A DNA stretch of 64,000 nt from the NCBI RefSeq assembly GCF_009674775.1, contig NZ_WKKE01000007.1:1-64000 (forward strand). Direction: 5' to 3'. The notes beneath the pieces were generated by a model. It saw only the letters and a program-made list of their open reading frames with translations. It was not told the origin of the DNA and did no database searches. This DNA comes from Flavobacterium sp. LC2016-23 (GTDB lineage Bacteria; Bacteroidota; Bacteroidia; Flavobacteriales; Flavobacteriaceae). Within the stretch, counting starts at the first letter, position 1; the number at the start of each line of letters is the position of its first letter. This document shows positions 1-7,566 of this stretch, one piece after another. The position numbers were made by a program, and so were the translations under genes.

Positions 1-850
1 AATCTTTGTCGATCGCCTGCTGTCATTTCGACGCAAGGAGAAATCACACAAGAAACTCCATAACTATAATCGCCAATCTTTGTCGATCGCCTGTTGTCAT
101 TTCGACGCAAGGAGAAATCACACAAGAAACTCCGTAACTATAATCGCTAATCTTTGTCGATTATCTTAATGTGATTTCTCCCTTCGGTCGAAATGACACA
201 GGAAACTCCGTAACTATAATCGCTAATCTTTGTCGATCGCCTGCTGTCATTTCGACGCAAGGAGAAATCACACAAGAAACTCCATAACTATAATCGCCAA
301 TCTTTGTCGATCGCCTGCTGTCATTTCGACGTAAGGAGAAATCACACAGGAAACTCCGTAACTATAATCGCTAATCTTTGTCGATCATCTAGTGCGATTT
401 ACTTCGTCTGTTCGCTATCGCTCGGGTCTCCCTTCGGTCGAAATGACACAGGAAACTCCGTAACTATAATTGTCAATCTTTGTCGATCGCCTGCTGTCAT
501 TTCGACGCAAGGAGAAATCACACAGGAAACTCCGTAACTATAATCGCCAATCTTTGTCGATCATCTAGTGCGATTTCTCCCTTCGGTCGAAATGACACAG
601 GAAACTCCGTAACTATAATTGTCAATCTTTGTCGATCGTCTGCTGTCATTTCGACGCAAGGAGAAATCACACAAGAAACTCCGTAACTATAATCGCCAAT
701 CTTTGTCGATTATCTTAATGTGATTTCTCCCTTTGGTCGAAATGACACAGGAAACTCCGTTCCTATAATCGTCAATCTTTGTCGATCATCTAGTGTGATT
801 TACTTCGTCTGTTCGCTATCGCTCGGGTCTCCCTTCGGTCGAAATGACAA
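1..850. repeat. Tandem array of ~75-bp units with a REP-like core in both orientations
   Basis: The phrase AATCTTTGT recurs at 1, 75, 149, 225, 299, 373, 475, 549, 624, 698 and 774, giving a period of 74-76 bp except one 102-bp unit. Each unit carries a core related to GTCATTTCGAC...GGAGAAATCAC. The flanks (AATCTTTGTCGAT on the left, GAAACTCCGTAACTATAAT on the right) keep one orientation, but the core is forward in units 1, 2, 4, 5, 7 and 9 and reverse-complemented in units 3, 6, 8, 10 and 11. Units 6 and 11 also hold an insertion of about 28 bp (TACTTCGTCTGTTCGCTATC and following bases). The array continues past the left edge, so its full copy number is unknown. Short ORFs across it are translations of the repeat and are not called as genes. 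Confidence 0.93.
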
Positions 851-881
851 GCAGGACTAGTAATATGGTTGAGTTATAAAC

Positions 882-914
882 AAAAAAAAGACCATCATTT
901 CTGATAGTCTTTTC
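882..914 (-). terminator. Rho-independent terminator after the tRNA-Asn pair
   Basis: Read on the minus strand, the stem AAAGACTATCA pairs with TGATGGTCTTT (one G-T wobble) around a GAAA loop and is followed by a run of T. It lies directly downstream of both tRNA genes. Confidence 0.8.
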
Positions 915-916
915 TG

Positions 917-990
917 CTCCCTCTCTTGGGCTCGAACCAAGGACCCTCTGATTAACAGTCAGATGCTCTAACCAACTGAGCTAAGAAGGA
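917..990 (-). tRNA. tRNA-Asn(GTT), copy 2
   Basis: A 74-nt cloverleaf can be folded on the minus strand. The acceptor stem is TCCTTCT/AGAGGGA with discriminator G, the D arm contains AGCTCAGTTGGTTAGAGC, the anticodon loop CTGTTAA gives anticodon GTT, and the T loop is GGTTCGAGCC. No CCA is encoded. It is nearly identical to the upstream copy at 1029-1102, differing mainly in the acceptor stem, with 38 bp between them. The two are probably cotranscribed. Confidence 0.95.
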
Positions 991-1028
991 ATCACCTTAA
1001 AGGTAAATATGTTTGCTAAAAAAAGTTG

Positions 1029-1102
1029 CTCCCCCTCTTGGGCTCGAACCAAGGACCCTCTGATTAACAGTCAGATGCTCTAACCAACTGAGCTAAGGAG
1101 GA
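1029..1102 (-). tRNA. tRNA-Asn(GTT), copy 1
   Basis: A 74-nt minus-strand cloverleaf with acceptor stem TCCTCCT/AGGGGGA, discriminator G, anticodon GTT in loop CTGTTAA, and T loop GGTTCGAGCC. It is the promoter-proximal member of a tandem pair. Confidence 0.96.
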
Positions 1103-1126
1103 AGTTGTTGCTCTTTTTAGCGAGTG

Positions 1127-1155
1127 CAAATATAGTTGATTTTTTAATTTCGCAA
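1127..1155 (-). promoter_or_regulatory. Bacteroidota-type promoter for the tRNA-Asn pair
   Basis: On the minus strand a TTG (1153-1155) is followed after 18 bp by TATATTTG (1127-1134). This matches the Flavobacterium consensus TTG-N17-23-TAnnTTTG, about 25 bp upstream of the first tRNA. Confidence 0.75.
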
Positions 1156-1185
1156 AAATATTTTAGCACTTTTTCTCAATTATTT

Positions 1186-2529
1186 TTATCTGCCTACAAT
1201 TGCCTTGTAGATATCGTTTCCGTTAGCAAACAAAAGCAGTGCTATAAGTAAAACGAAACCAACCATTTGGGCGTTTTCTAAGAATTTATCGCTCGGTTTT
1301 CTGCCGCTGATTATTTCGTATAATAAAAACATCACGTGACCTCCGTCAAGGGCAGGAATTGGCAATAAATTCATAACACCAAGCATAATTGACAATAAAG
1401 CGGTGATCGACCAGAACACTTCCCAGCTCCATGAACTCGGAAAAATGTTAAAAATCGCTGCAAAACCACCTACTTGTTTGTACGCTTTTGTTTCCGGATT
1501 GAAAATCATTTTCAGCTGTTTTCCGTAACCTACCAACTGGTCTTTCCCTTTTTCAAGTCCAACCGGAATAGATTCGAAGAAACTGTATTCTTTCGTACTT
1601 ATTTTATAGTAGCCTAATTTTTCTAAATCAGATAAATCAATACCTCCAGGATATACACCCAGTTTTCCGTTTTTATCCACTTTTAGTGTAACAGGAGTTT
1701 GCTTTAAATCACGTAAAACAACCCCCGGAATTGTTTTCCCTTTGTTATTAGCCAAAATAGCCACTGCCTGATCGTAGTATTTCGCCTGTTGACCGTTGAT
1801 GCTCACAATTAAATCTTTTGCTTTCAAATCTTTATTGGCAGATTCAGCAGGAACATCTTTTATGGCAAAAGGTTTACGGATTGATACCAAAAGACCTTTT
1901 TCGTATTTCGATAACTGATCTACAAAATCAGTCGGCATAGCAATGGTTTGCTCTTTTCCGTCTCTTTCAATCAATATGTTTTTAGCCATGATGATGTTCA
2001 TGTTAAGATCACCATCAAAATTCACCACTTTTTTACCGTCTATAGCAACCAGTTTATCACCTGTTTTAAAACCAGCTTTCAGCATCACCGGATTTTCAAC
2101 CAGAATACCGTCTTTCAGATCACTGTTAGCTACATAAGTATCACCGTAAGCAAACGCCATTCCGATATAGATAATAAACGCCAGGATAAAGTTTACCGTA
2201 ACACCACCCAGCATAATAATCAAACGCTGCCAGGCCGGTTTTGAACGAAATTCCCAAGGTTGCGGAGGCAGGGCCATTTGTTCTTTGTCCATGCTCTCGT
2301 CGATCATACCCGAGATTTTTACATAACCACCAAGCGGCAGCCATCCGATTCCGTATTCTGTTTCGCCGATTTTCTTTTTAATAAGAGAATATTTAACATC
2401 AAAAAATAAGTAAAATTTTTCGACTCTTGTTTTAAATAATTTAGCAGGAATAAAATGTCCTAATTCGTGAAGAATAATAAGTAAAGATAAACTCAATAGA
2501 AATTGAGAGAGTTTGATAACTATATCCAT
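1186..2529 (-). CDS. rseP: RseP-type site-2 intramembrane zinc metalloprotease
   Basis: A 447-residue membrane-embedded M50 protease that cleaves transmembrane substrates such as anti-sigma factors and remnant signal peptides. The zinc-binding motif HELGH is at residues 21-25 in the first membrane helix. The second family motif, with NLLP and LDGGH, is near residues 386-398, and a further C-terminal helix follows. The middle holds two PDZ-like segments (about 125-205 and 215-290) facing the periplasm. Length fits the family. It stands alone here, not next to dxr, its frequent partner elsewhere. The start ATG lies about 30 bp from a TACTTTTG promoter box. A natural but unproven substrate class would be FecR-type anti-sigma factors such as the one at 55095-56276. 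Confidence 0.95.
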   Translation of the reverse strand: MDIVIKLSQFLLSLSLLIILHELGHFIPAKLFKTRVEKFYLFFDVKYSLIKKKIGETEYGIGWLPLGGYVKISGMIDESMDKEQMALPPQPWEFRSKPAWQRLIIMLGGVTVNFILAFIIYIGMAFAYGDTYVANSDLKDGILVENPVMLKAGFKTGDKLVAIDGKKVVNFDGDLNMNIIMAKNILIERDGKEQTIAMPTDFVDQLSKYEKGLLVSIRKPFAIKDVPAESANKDLKAKDLIVSINGQQAKYYDQAVAILANNKGKTIPGVVLRDLKQTPVTLKVDKNGKLGVYPGGIDLSDLEKLGYYKISTKEYSFFESIPVGLEKGKDQLVGYGKQLKMIFNPETKAYKQVGGFAAIFNIFPSSWSWEVFWSITALLSIMLGVMNLLPIPALDGGHVMFLLYEIISGRKPSDKFLENAQMVGFVLLIALLLFANGNDIYKAIVGR

Positions 2530-2558
2530 TTTGTATTTTTAGTTCGTAATTTAACGCA

Positions 2559-2566
2559 CAAAAGTA
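2559..2566 (-). promoter_or_regulatory. Probable -7 box of rseP promoter
   Basis: TACTTTTG on the minus strand matches TAnnTTTG and lies 30 bp upstream of the rseP start. No TTG sits at ideal spacing, so only the -7 element is supported. The rest of the 351-bp gap to the divergent gene at 2881 shows no gene or repeat, only A+T-rich sequence. Confidence 0.45.
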
Positions 2567-2880
2567 ACGTTTCTATTTTAATTTGATAGTGCAAGATAAT
2601 ACATAAGGTTTTAAATGTTTGTTAATAAATGTATCTAAGTTTTTTTAAAACCTATTTGGATTTATTTTCTTGTTTTTTTCAGGAACACATCCTCTTTTAA
2701 TGGGCCTTTTAGGGAGAAATTACTTTTTCTTTCTTAAAAATGTCTTATTCTGGTATTTTTAAGACTAATCCGGACCTTTTTATATTTCTATTGTAATTAA
2801 TTTTCCATCCGTTTAAAATCTTTTTTACTATTGATTCTAAACGAGAATATTGTATTTCATTAATTTATCTAACATGAGTT

Positions 2881-3201
2881 ATGGATATTGTCAAACAAAT
2901 AGAGCGCTTAAAAAAAATGCACAACTTAATTGTTGCTGAAAAAACAGGTAACCCCTGTGAGTTTGCAAAAAAAATGTATTTGAGCCGTAGCCAGTTATAC
3001 AATACAATTGCCATCATAAAAGATTTAGACGCACCAATAAAATATTGTAAAAAAAGAGAAACTTTTTATTATGAAGCTCCTTTCGATCTGGAATTAAGTT
3101 ATTCCTTTAAAGCAATTACAAACGATGAAGCCAAAGAAATTTTTGGAGGTTTTAGTTTGCGTCCAATTTTATTAGACGGAACTATTATAAGTTTGCTCTG
3201 A
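2881..3201 (+). CDS. Small HTH-like DNA-binding protein at head of the peptide-export cluster
   Basis: A 106-residue protein. Residues about 5-50 are basic and predicted helical (ERLKKMHNLI, then FAKKMYLSRSQLYNTIAIIKD), resembling a winged-helix or HTH unit. The SRSQLYNTI stretch could be the recognition helix. The C-terminal half has a beta-rich stretch and ends in a hydrophobic tail. Small proteins of this type are often seen beside double-glycine-leader peptide genes in Bacteroidota, so a local regulator of the peptide cluster is a reasonable inference, but no named family is certain. It lies 66 bp upstream of the peptide gene on the same strand. ATG is used; the upstream region is A+T-rich with no strong ribosome binding site, as is usual in this phylum. 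Confidence 0.75.
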   Translation: MDIVKQIERLKKMHNLIVAEKTGNPCEFAKKMYLSRSQLYNTIAIIKDLDAPIKYCKKRETFYYEAPFDLELSYSFKAITNDEAKEIFGGFSLRPILLDGTIISLL

Positions 3202-3267
3202 CAAATAAGTTCTCGAGAAAATGATTTTGTTAGATTTTATTATTAACATTTTTAAAATTTAAAAATT

Positions 3268-3498
3268 ATGAATTTAGAAGATTTAAATTTAGTTGAACTT
3301 AATGTTCAGGAAGTTCAGGAAGTACGTGGTGGAGATCTTTTTACTTTTATTGCTCTTGGAGCATTAATAATAGGAGTTGGTTTAATTTCTAATAATAATA
3401 GTAAAAAAGTTAATGGGCCCGGAGGAGGTGTTTCTAATGCTCCTGGTAACTCTACGGGATATTATAGAGGAGATTTACTTACAGGAGCAATATTTTAA
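3268..3498 (+). CDS. Double-glycine-leader peptide precursor (bacteriocin-like)
   Basis: A 76-residue precursor. Residues 1-22 form a GG leader rich in Leu, Asn, Glu and Val (MNLEDLNLVELN, then VQEVQEVRGG), the type cleaved by C39 peptidases. The predicted mature peptide is 54 residues: a hydrophobic, glycine-containing helix (FTFIALGALIIGVGLI), then a flexible Asn/Gly/Ser-rich segment and a short C-terminal hydrophobic patch. It has no cysteines, so a disulfide or lanthionine product is unlikely. The dedicated C39 ABC exporter and HlyD adaptor follow downstream, which strongly supports export. A membrane-active bacteriocin or a signalling peptide are both possible. A strong hairpin after the gene may hold most transcription to this cistron. 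Reading-frame confidence is high; activity is inferred. Confidence 0.88.
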   Translation: MNLEDLNLVELNVQEVQEVRGGDLFTFIALGALIIGVGLISNNNSKKVNGPGGGVSNAPGNSTGYYRGDLLTGAIF

Positions 3499-3510
3499 AT
3501 TAAACAAAAA

Positions 3511-3541
3511 AAAGAGCCTTGAGTTTTTCAAGGCTCTTTAA
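3511..3541. terminator. Hairpin terminator or attenuator after the leader-peptide gene
   Basis: A perfect 12-bp stem, AAAGAGCCTTGA/TCAAGGCTCTTT, with a 5-nt loop starts 12 bp after the peptide stop codon. The T run on the plus strand is short and the A run to its left is long, so it may act in both directions. Its place between the peptide gene and the export genes fits partial termination that favours peptide mRNA. Confidence 0.75.
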
Positions 3542-3594
3542 ATTCACAATAATTGAGATGCTCTTATTAAAAAAAAACACTAATACAATCATAA

Positions 3595-4062
3595 ATGAGA
3601 CACTATATTTTAAAAACAATTAGAACAACAGTATTTTTTTTCACACTATTTTTAGCATATTCATGTGGATTAAAAGCTATTCCTTCTGACTATACTTTTA
3701 TTAAAGGTGGTTTTGAGAAGGTTGAATTAGATAAACTGGGAAATGGCAAAATACTTATCTATAATGGTGCTGGTATTTCACATAAAATAGATAATACAGC
3801 GAGATTAAATATCTGGATTAACGATAAACCATTAGGTCAGCTAAGAGCAAGCGAATATGTAGTAATTGATCTTAAAAAGGGCACATATAAATTCAAAGTA
3901 CAGCATTTAGATGTGGTTAATATGCGGAGTATAGACGAAGTTGAAATTGATGAAAAAACAAGAGTTATAAAAATTAAACCCAATCTTACTTCGAACAAAT
4001 TAACCATTACAAATGAATTGCCTAAAAACTTCGATAAATTCAGGTACTCAGAAAAAAAATAA
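3595..4062 (+). CDS. Lipoprotein with DUF2846-like beta domain, candidate immunity factor
   Basis: A 155-residue protein with a type II signal peptide. The hydrophobic run TTVFFFTLFLAYSC ends at a lipobox whose Cys is at residue 24. The mature part (about 45-130) alternates beta strands with a pattern like DUF2846: an R-x-N-I-W-I-N-D-K-P-L-G strand, a 'VVIDLKKGTYKF' strand and a late 'IKIKP' strand. It sits between the GG-leader peptide and its exporter genes, the usual place for an immunity or accessory gene, so self-protection at the cell envelope is a plausible but unproven role. No catalytic residues are visible. Confidence 0.72.
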   Translation: MRHYILKTIRTTVFFFTLFLAYSCGLKAIPSDYTFIKGGFEKVELDKLGNGKILIYNGAGISHKIDNTARLNIWINDKPLGQLRASEYVVIDLKKGTYKFKVQHLDVVNMRSIDEVEIDEKTRVIKIKPNLTSNKLTITNELPKNFDKFRYSEKK

Positions 4063-4157
4063 TGCTTCCCTATTATTGAATTTTTATAATAGATCTGTTA
4101 AATTCAAGAAAGACTGCTTGCTGTAAACTTTTTGTTTTTAAAGCTAATACTTATTTT

Positions 4158-5300
4158 ATGAACTTCACTTCAGATCCAATAAATACACTGGAAAACCTTA
4201 TTTCAAAAAACAACACAAAGAGTTTCTCAATTTACGTTGTTGTTATTGCAGGAATTATAATTTTTCTGGGATTACTGCCCATTATTAAAATTGATATAAG
4301 TAGCCAGAGTCGCGGTATAATTCGAAGTAAAATAGATAATGTTCCCGTTTTTACAATAGTAACCGGCAAGGTTAATTGGATTCATTTAAAAAATAATGGT
4401 TTGGTAAAAAAAGGAGATACGATTTTAAAAATTGCTAAAGAAAATCTGGAAAATGATAAAAAAACCCAGGATGCCTTATCGGATGCTGTTTCAGCAATAC
4501 TACAGGATATTTCGAACATTTTAAAAAATGAAACAATTGATTTACAGACGTCTGCAGGAAGAGAAGAATTGTTGAAATTTCAGTCTGAAACCAATGAATT
4601 GCAAAGCAAAATCTCGCAAGCGCAAATAAATTATGATCGAAATAAGATTTTATACGATAAAGATATTATTGCAAAAGCAGATTTTGAGAAAAATGATTAT
4701 GAATTACGTATATCTAAACAAGCACTGCAAAGTTTTGTAAGTCAGCAAAACTTAACTTGGGAGAATCAGAAAAGGGATTTAGAAGAACGGCTTAAAAACC
4801 TTACCGGAACTGTTGCGAAAATAAATGTAGAGTCAAGCAATTATGTAGTTTTGGCTCCTATTTCAGGTACAATCGAAAATTATTCAGGTATTCAAAAAGG
4901 TTCTTTTGTAAGTGCTTCACAATCTATTGCAACAATTTCACCTACAGAATATCTTATTGCCGAATGTAGTATTTCTCCAAATGATATTGGCTTAATTAAG
5001 AAAAACCAAAAAGTAAAACTTCAGTTTGATGCTTTTAACTATAATCAATGGGGTTTTTTAGAAGGAAAAGTAATTGATATTGATCGGAATATAACGATTC
5101 AGGGAGAGCAGGCTTTTTTTAAAGTCCGATGTGCCATGAGTTCAACTACACTACACTTAAAATCCGGTTATAAAGCCAGTGTTTCAAAAGGAATGACACT
5201 AACAACAAGATATATAATAACCCGCAGAAGCTTGTTCGATTTATTATTTGACAAAATAGATGATTGGCTGAATCCAAAACAAATATCAAGTAAAAAATAA
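4158..5300 (+). CDS. HlyD-family periplasmic adaptor of a peptide exporter
   Basis: A 380-residue membrane-fusion protein linking an inner-membrane ABC exporter to an outer-membrane channel. A single N-terminal membrane helix is at about residues 24-43. A lipoyl-like half follows (KIDNVPVFTIVTGKV...), then a long coiled coil at about 95-215 rich in Lys, Glu and Gln, the second lipoyl half (NYVVLAPISGTIENY), and a beta-barrel/membrane-proximal segment to the end. Its stop codon directly abuts the ATG of the C39 ABC gene with no gap, so the two are translationally coupled. No TolC-type gene is present here, so the outer-membrane channel must be encoded elsewhere. Confidence 0.93.
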   Translation: MNFTSDPINTLENLISKNNTKSFSIYVVVIAGIIIFLGLLPIIKIDISSQSRGIIRSKIDNVPVFTIVTGKVNWIHLKNNGLVKKGDTILKIAKENLENDKKTQDALSDAVSAILQDISNILKNETIDLQTSAGREELLKFQSETNELQSKISQAQINYDRNKILYDKDIIAKADFEKNDYELRISKQALQSFVSQQNLTWENQKRDLEERLKNLTGTVAKINVESSNYVVLAPISGTIENYSGIQKGSFVSASQSIATISPTEYLIAECSISPNDIGLIKKNQKVKLQFDAFNYNQWGFLEGKVIDIDRNITIQGEQAFFKVRCAMSSTTLHLKSGYKASVSKGMTLTTRYIITRRSLFDLLFDKIDDWLNPKQISSKK

Positions 5301-7451
5301 ATGGCTTCAATTAAAATAAAACAACATGATATTAAAGATTGTGGTGCTGCTTGTTTGGTATCTATTGGAAACCATTTTAAAGTTAATCTTCCTTTAGCGA
5401 GAATTCGCCAATATGCCAATACAGATAAGAGAGGTACGAATGTTTTGGGAATTATTGAAGCTGCCGAAAAAATAGGTTTTACTGCCAAAGCAGTAAAAGG
5501 AAGTATTGATTCGTTACACAAAATTCCGCTTCCCACAATAGCCCATATCGTTACAAAAGAACAGTTGCATCATTATATTGTAATTTATAAAGTTGATAAA
5601 TCTAAACTAACGGTTATGGATCCGGGTTTTGGTAAAATGGTAATTTATACTTTCGAAGATTTTCAAAAAATATGGTCGGGAGTATTAATTCTTTTTGCAC
5701 CTAATGAAGATTTTAAAATATTGAATGAAAAAACTTCACCCATAAAACGTTTTTGGAATTTAATTCAGCCACATAAAACGATTTTAATTCAGGCTTTAGT
5801 TGGTGCAGTTGTATATACCGTACTAGGATTGGCGATGTCTGTTTATATTCAAAAAATAACGGATTATGTTCTGGTAGACGGCAATAGAAATCTACTCAAT
5901 TTGTTGAGTATTTCTATGATTGTCATTATTTTGCTTCAGGCATACATCGGCTCTAAAAAAAGCATTTTTGTAATGAAAACGGGGCAATTAATTGATGCGA
6001 AATTAATTCTTGGTTACTATAAGCATTTGTTGCATCTGCCCCAGCGTTTTTTTGATACAATGCAAATAGGGGAAATAATATCCAGAATAAACGATGCTGT
6101 AAAAATTCGATCCTTTATAAATGAAGTTGCTATAGAGATGATTGTTAACATCTTTATTTTAATTTTTTCGTTTGCCTTAATGTTTATTTATTATTGGAAA
6201 TTAGCTTTGGTTATTTTGCTAGTGATTCCATTTTACAGCACAATTTATTTTATTCTGAACAAATTAAACAAGAAAGTAGAACGAAGTATTATGGAGGATT
6301 CAGCTGAACTTCAAACTCAGTTAGTTGAAAGTATTACACATGTCAGGACTGTAAAAGAGTTTGGGATTGAAGAATTTTCAAATCTGAGAACCGAGAATAA
6401 ATTTGTAAAATTATTGTTTACTACTTATAAATCCGGATTAAATGGTCTTTTTGCTAATACATCGACTCAAATTCTGGCTTCTGTATTTACTGTTGTATTA
6501 ATATGGATCGGATCGGGATATGTAATCGATCGAAATATTACTCCCGGCGAATTATTCTCCTTTTATGCTTTGATAGGTTATTTTACATCTCCAGTTGCTT
6601 CACTAATAGAAATGAACAAAACAGCACAAAATGCTTTGATTGCAGCTGATAGGCTTTTTGAAATTATAGATCTGGAACGGGAAGAAACTGAGAACAAAAT
6701 TGAAATTCAAAGAGAAAAAATAGGTGATATAAAATTTGAAAACGTTTCTTTTCGCTACGGATCACGAATCGAAGTATTTAAAAAATTTAATGCAATCTTC
6801 AAAAAAAATGAAACAACAGCAATAGTGGGAGAAAGTGGCAGCGGAAAAACGACCTTAATTTCATTATTGCAAAATCTATATCCTATAAAAGAAGGAAAAA
6901 TTTATATCGGTGAATATGATACGCAATTTATTCACTACCAAAGTGTGAGGAAAATTGTTGGTGTTATACCACAGCAACTTAATTTGTTTTCCGGTAATAT
7001 TATTGAGAATATTGCATTAGGAGATTCATTTCCGGATATTCACAGAATTTTAGATTTGTCTAAACAACTCCAAATAACAGATTTCGTAGAAAAATTGCCA
7101 AATGGTTTTGAAACACAAATAGGGGAAAATGGTGCAATGCTTTCCGGTGGACAAAAACAAAGAATTGCAATAGCAAGGGCATTATACAAAAATCCGGAAG
7201 TTTTATTAATGGATGAAGCAACATCATCACTCGATACAAATTCCGAAAAAGTGGTAAAAGATGCTATAGATAATTTTAAAAGTCAGGGAAAAACAGTAAT
7301 CGTTATTGCGCATCGATTGAGTACAATTGCAAATGCTGATAAGATATTGGTTATGAAAAACGGAGCTATTGTTGAATCTGGGAATCATCAAAATTTACTG
7401 GAACAAAAAGGAGAGTATTATAATTTATGGAATAAACAACATTTGCTTTAA
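5301..7451 (+). CDS. Peptidase-containing ABC transporter (C39 peptidase, PCAT type)
   Basis: A 716-residue bifunctional exporter that removes a double-glycine leader and exports the mature peptide. Residues 1-140 are the C39 cysteine protease, with Gln8 and Cys14 in Q-x5-C-G-A-A-C and a His in the LHHYIVIY segment followed by the MDPGFG Asp. Membrane helices span about 155-455. The nucleotide-binding domain has Walker A GESGSGKT at 510-517, signature LSGGQ at 614-618, Walker B LLMDEA with Asp638/Glu639, and an H-loop AHRLST. All key residues are intact. The only GG-leader substrate in the window is the peptide at 3268-3498, four genes into the same plus-strand cluster. Confidence 0.96.
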   Translation: MASIKIKQHDIKDCGAACLVSIGNHFKVNLPLARIRQYANTDKRGTNVLGIIEAAEKIGFTAKAVKGSIDSLHKIPLPTIAHIVTKEQLHHYIVIYKVDKSKLTVMDPGFGKMVIYTFEDFQKIWSGVLILFAPNEDFKILNEKTSPIKRFWNLIQPHKTILIQALVGAVVYTVLGLAMSVYIQKITDYVLVDGNRNLLNLLSISMIVIILLQAYIGSKKSIFVMKTGQLIDAKLILGYYKHLLHLPQRFFDTMQIGEIISRINDAVKIRSFINEVAIEMIVNIFILIFSFALMFIYYWKLALVILLVIPFYSTIYFILNKLNKKVERSIMEDSAELQTQLVESITHVRTVKEFGIEEFSNLRTENKFVKLLFTTYKSGLNGLFANTSTQILASVFTVVLIWIGSGYVIDRNITPGELFSFYALIGYFTSPVASLIEMNKTAQNALIAADRLFEIIDLEREETENKIEIQREKIGDIKFENVSFRYGSRIEVFKKFNAIFKKNETTAIVGESGSGKTTLISLLQNLYPIKEGKIYIGEYDTQFIHYQSVRKIVGVIPQQLNLFSGNIIENIALGDSFPDIHRILDLSKQLQITDFVEKLPNGFETQIGENGAMLSGGQKQRIAIARALYKNPEVLLMDEATSSLDTNSEKVVKDAIDNFKSQGKTVIVIAHRLSTIANADKILVMKNGAIVESGNHQNLLEQKGEYYNLWNKQHLL

Positions 7452-7566
7452 ATGTTTGTTAATTAATAAACATTTAGATTTCTCCTTTTGGGCAGATGCC
7501 TTAACTTTACTTTTTTAAACGCTATCATACCCAATAGGTGCGTACAACTATTAAAAGTTACAAAAT

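Noticed and set aside
304..686. Two short plus-strand ORFs of 68-77 codons inside the left array
   Set aside because: Their residue repeats (MSIACCHFD, NSVTIIANLCRSS) are direct translations of the 75-bp repeat units, with no independent coding signal.
1..850. CRISPR array
   Set aside because: Repeat and interval are both conserved between units, there are no unique spacers, and no cas genes lie nearby.
1943..2344. Overlapping ORFs on both strands inside rseP
   Set aside because: They are shadow frames of the intact 447-codon RseP gene.
5168..5536. 122-codon antisense ORF across the HlyD-ABC junction
   Set aside because: It runs opposite to two intact, motif-bearing genes.
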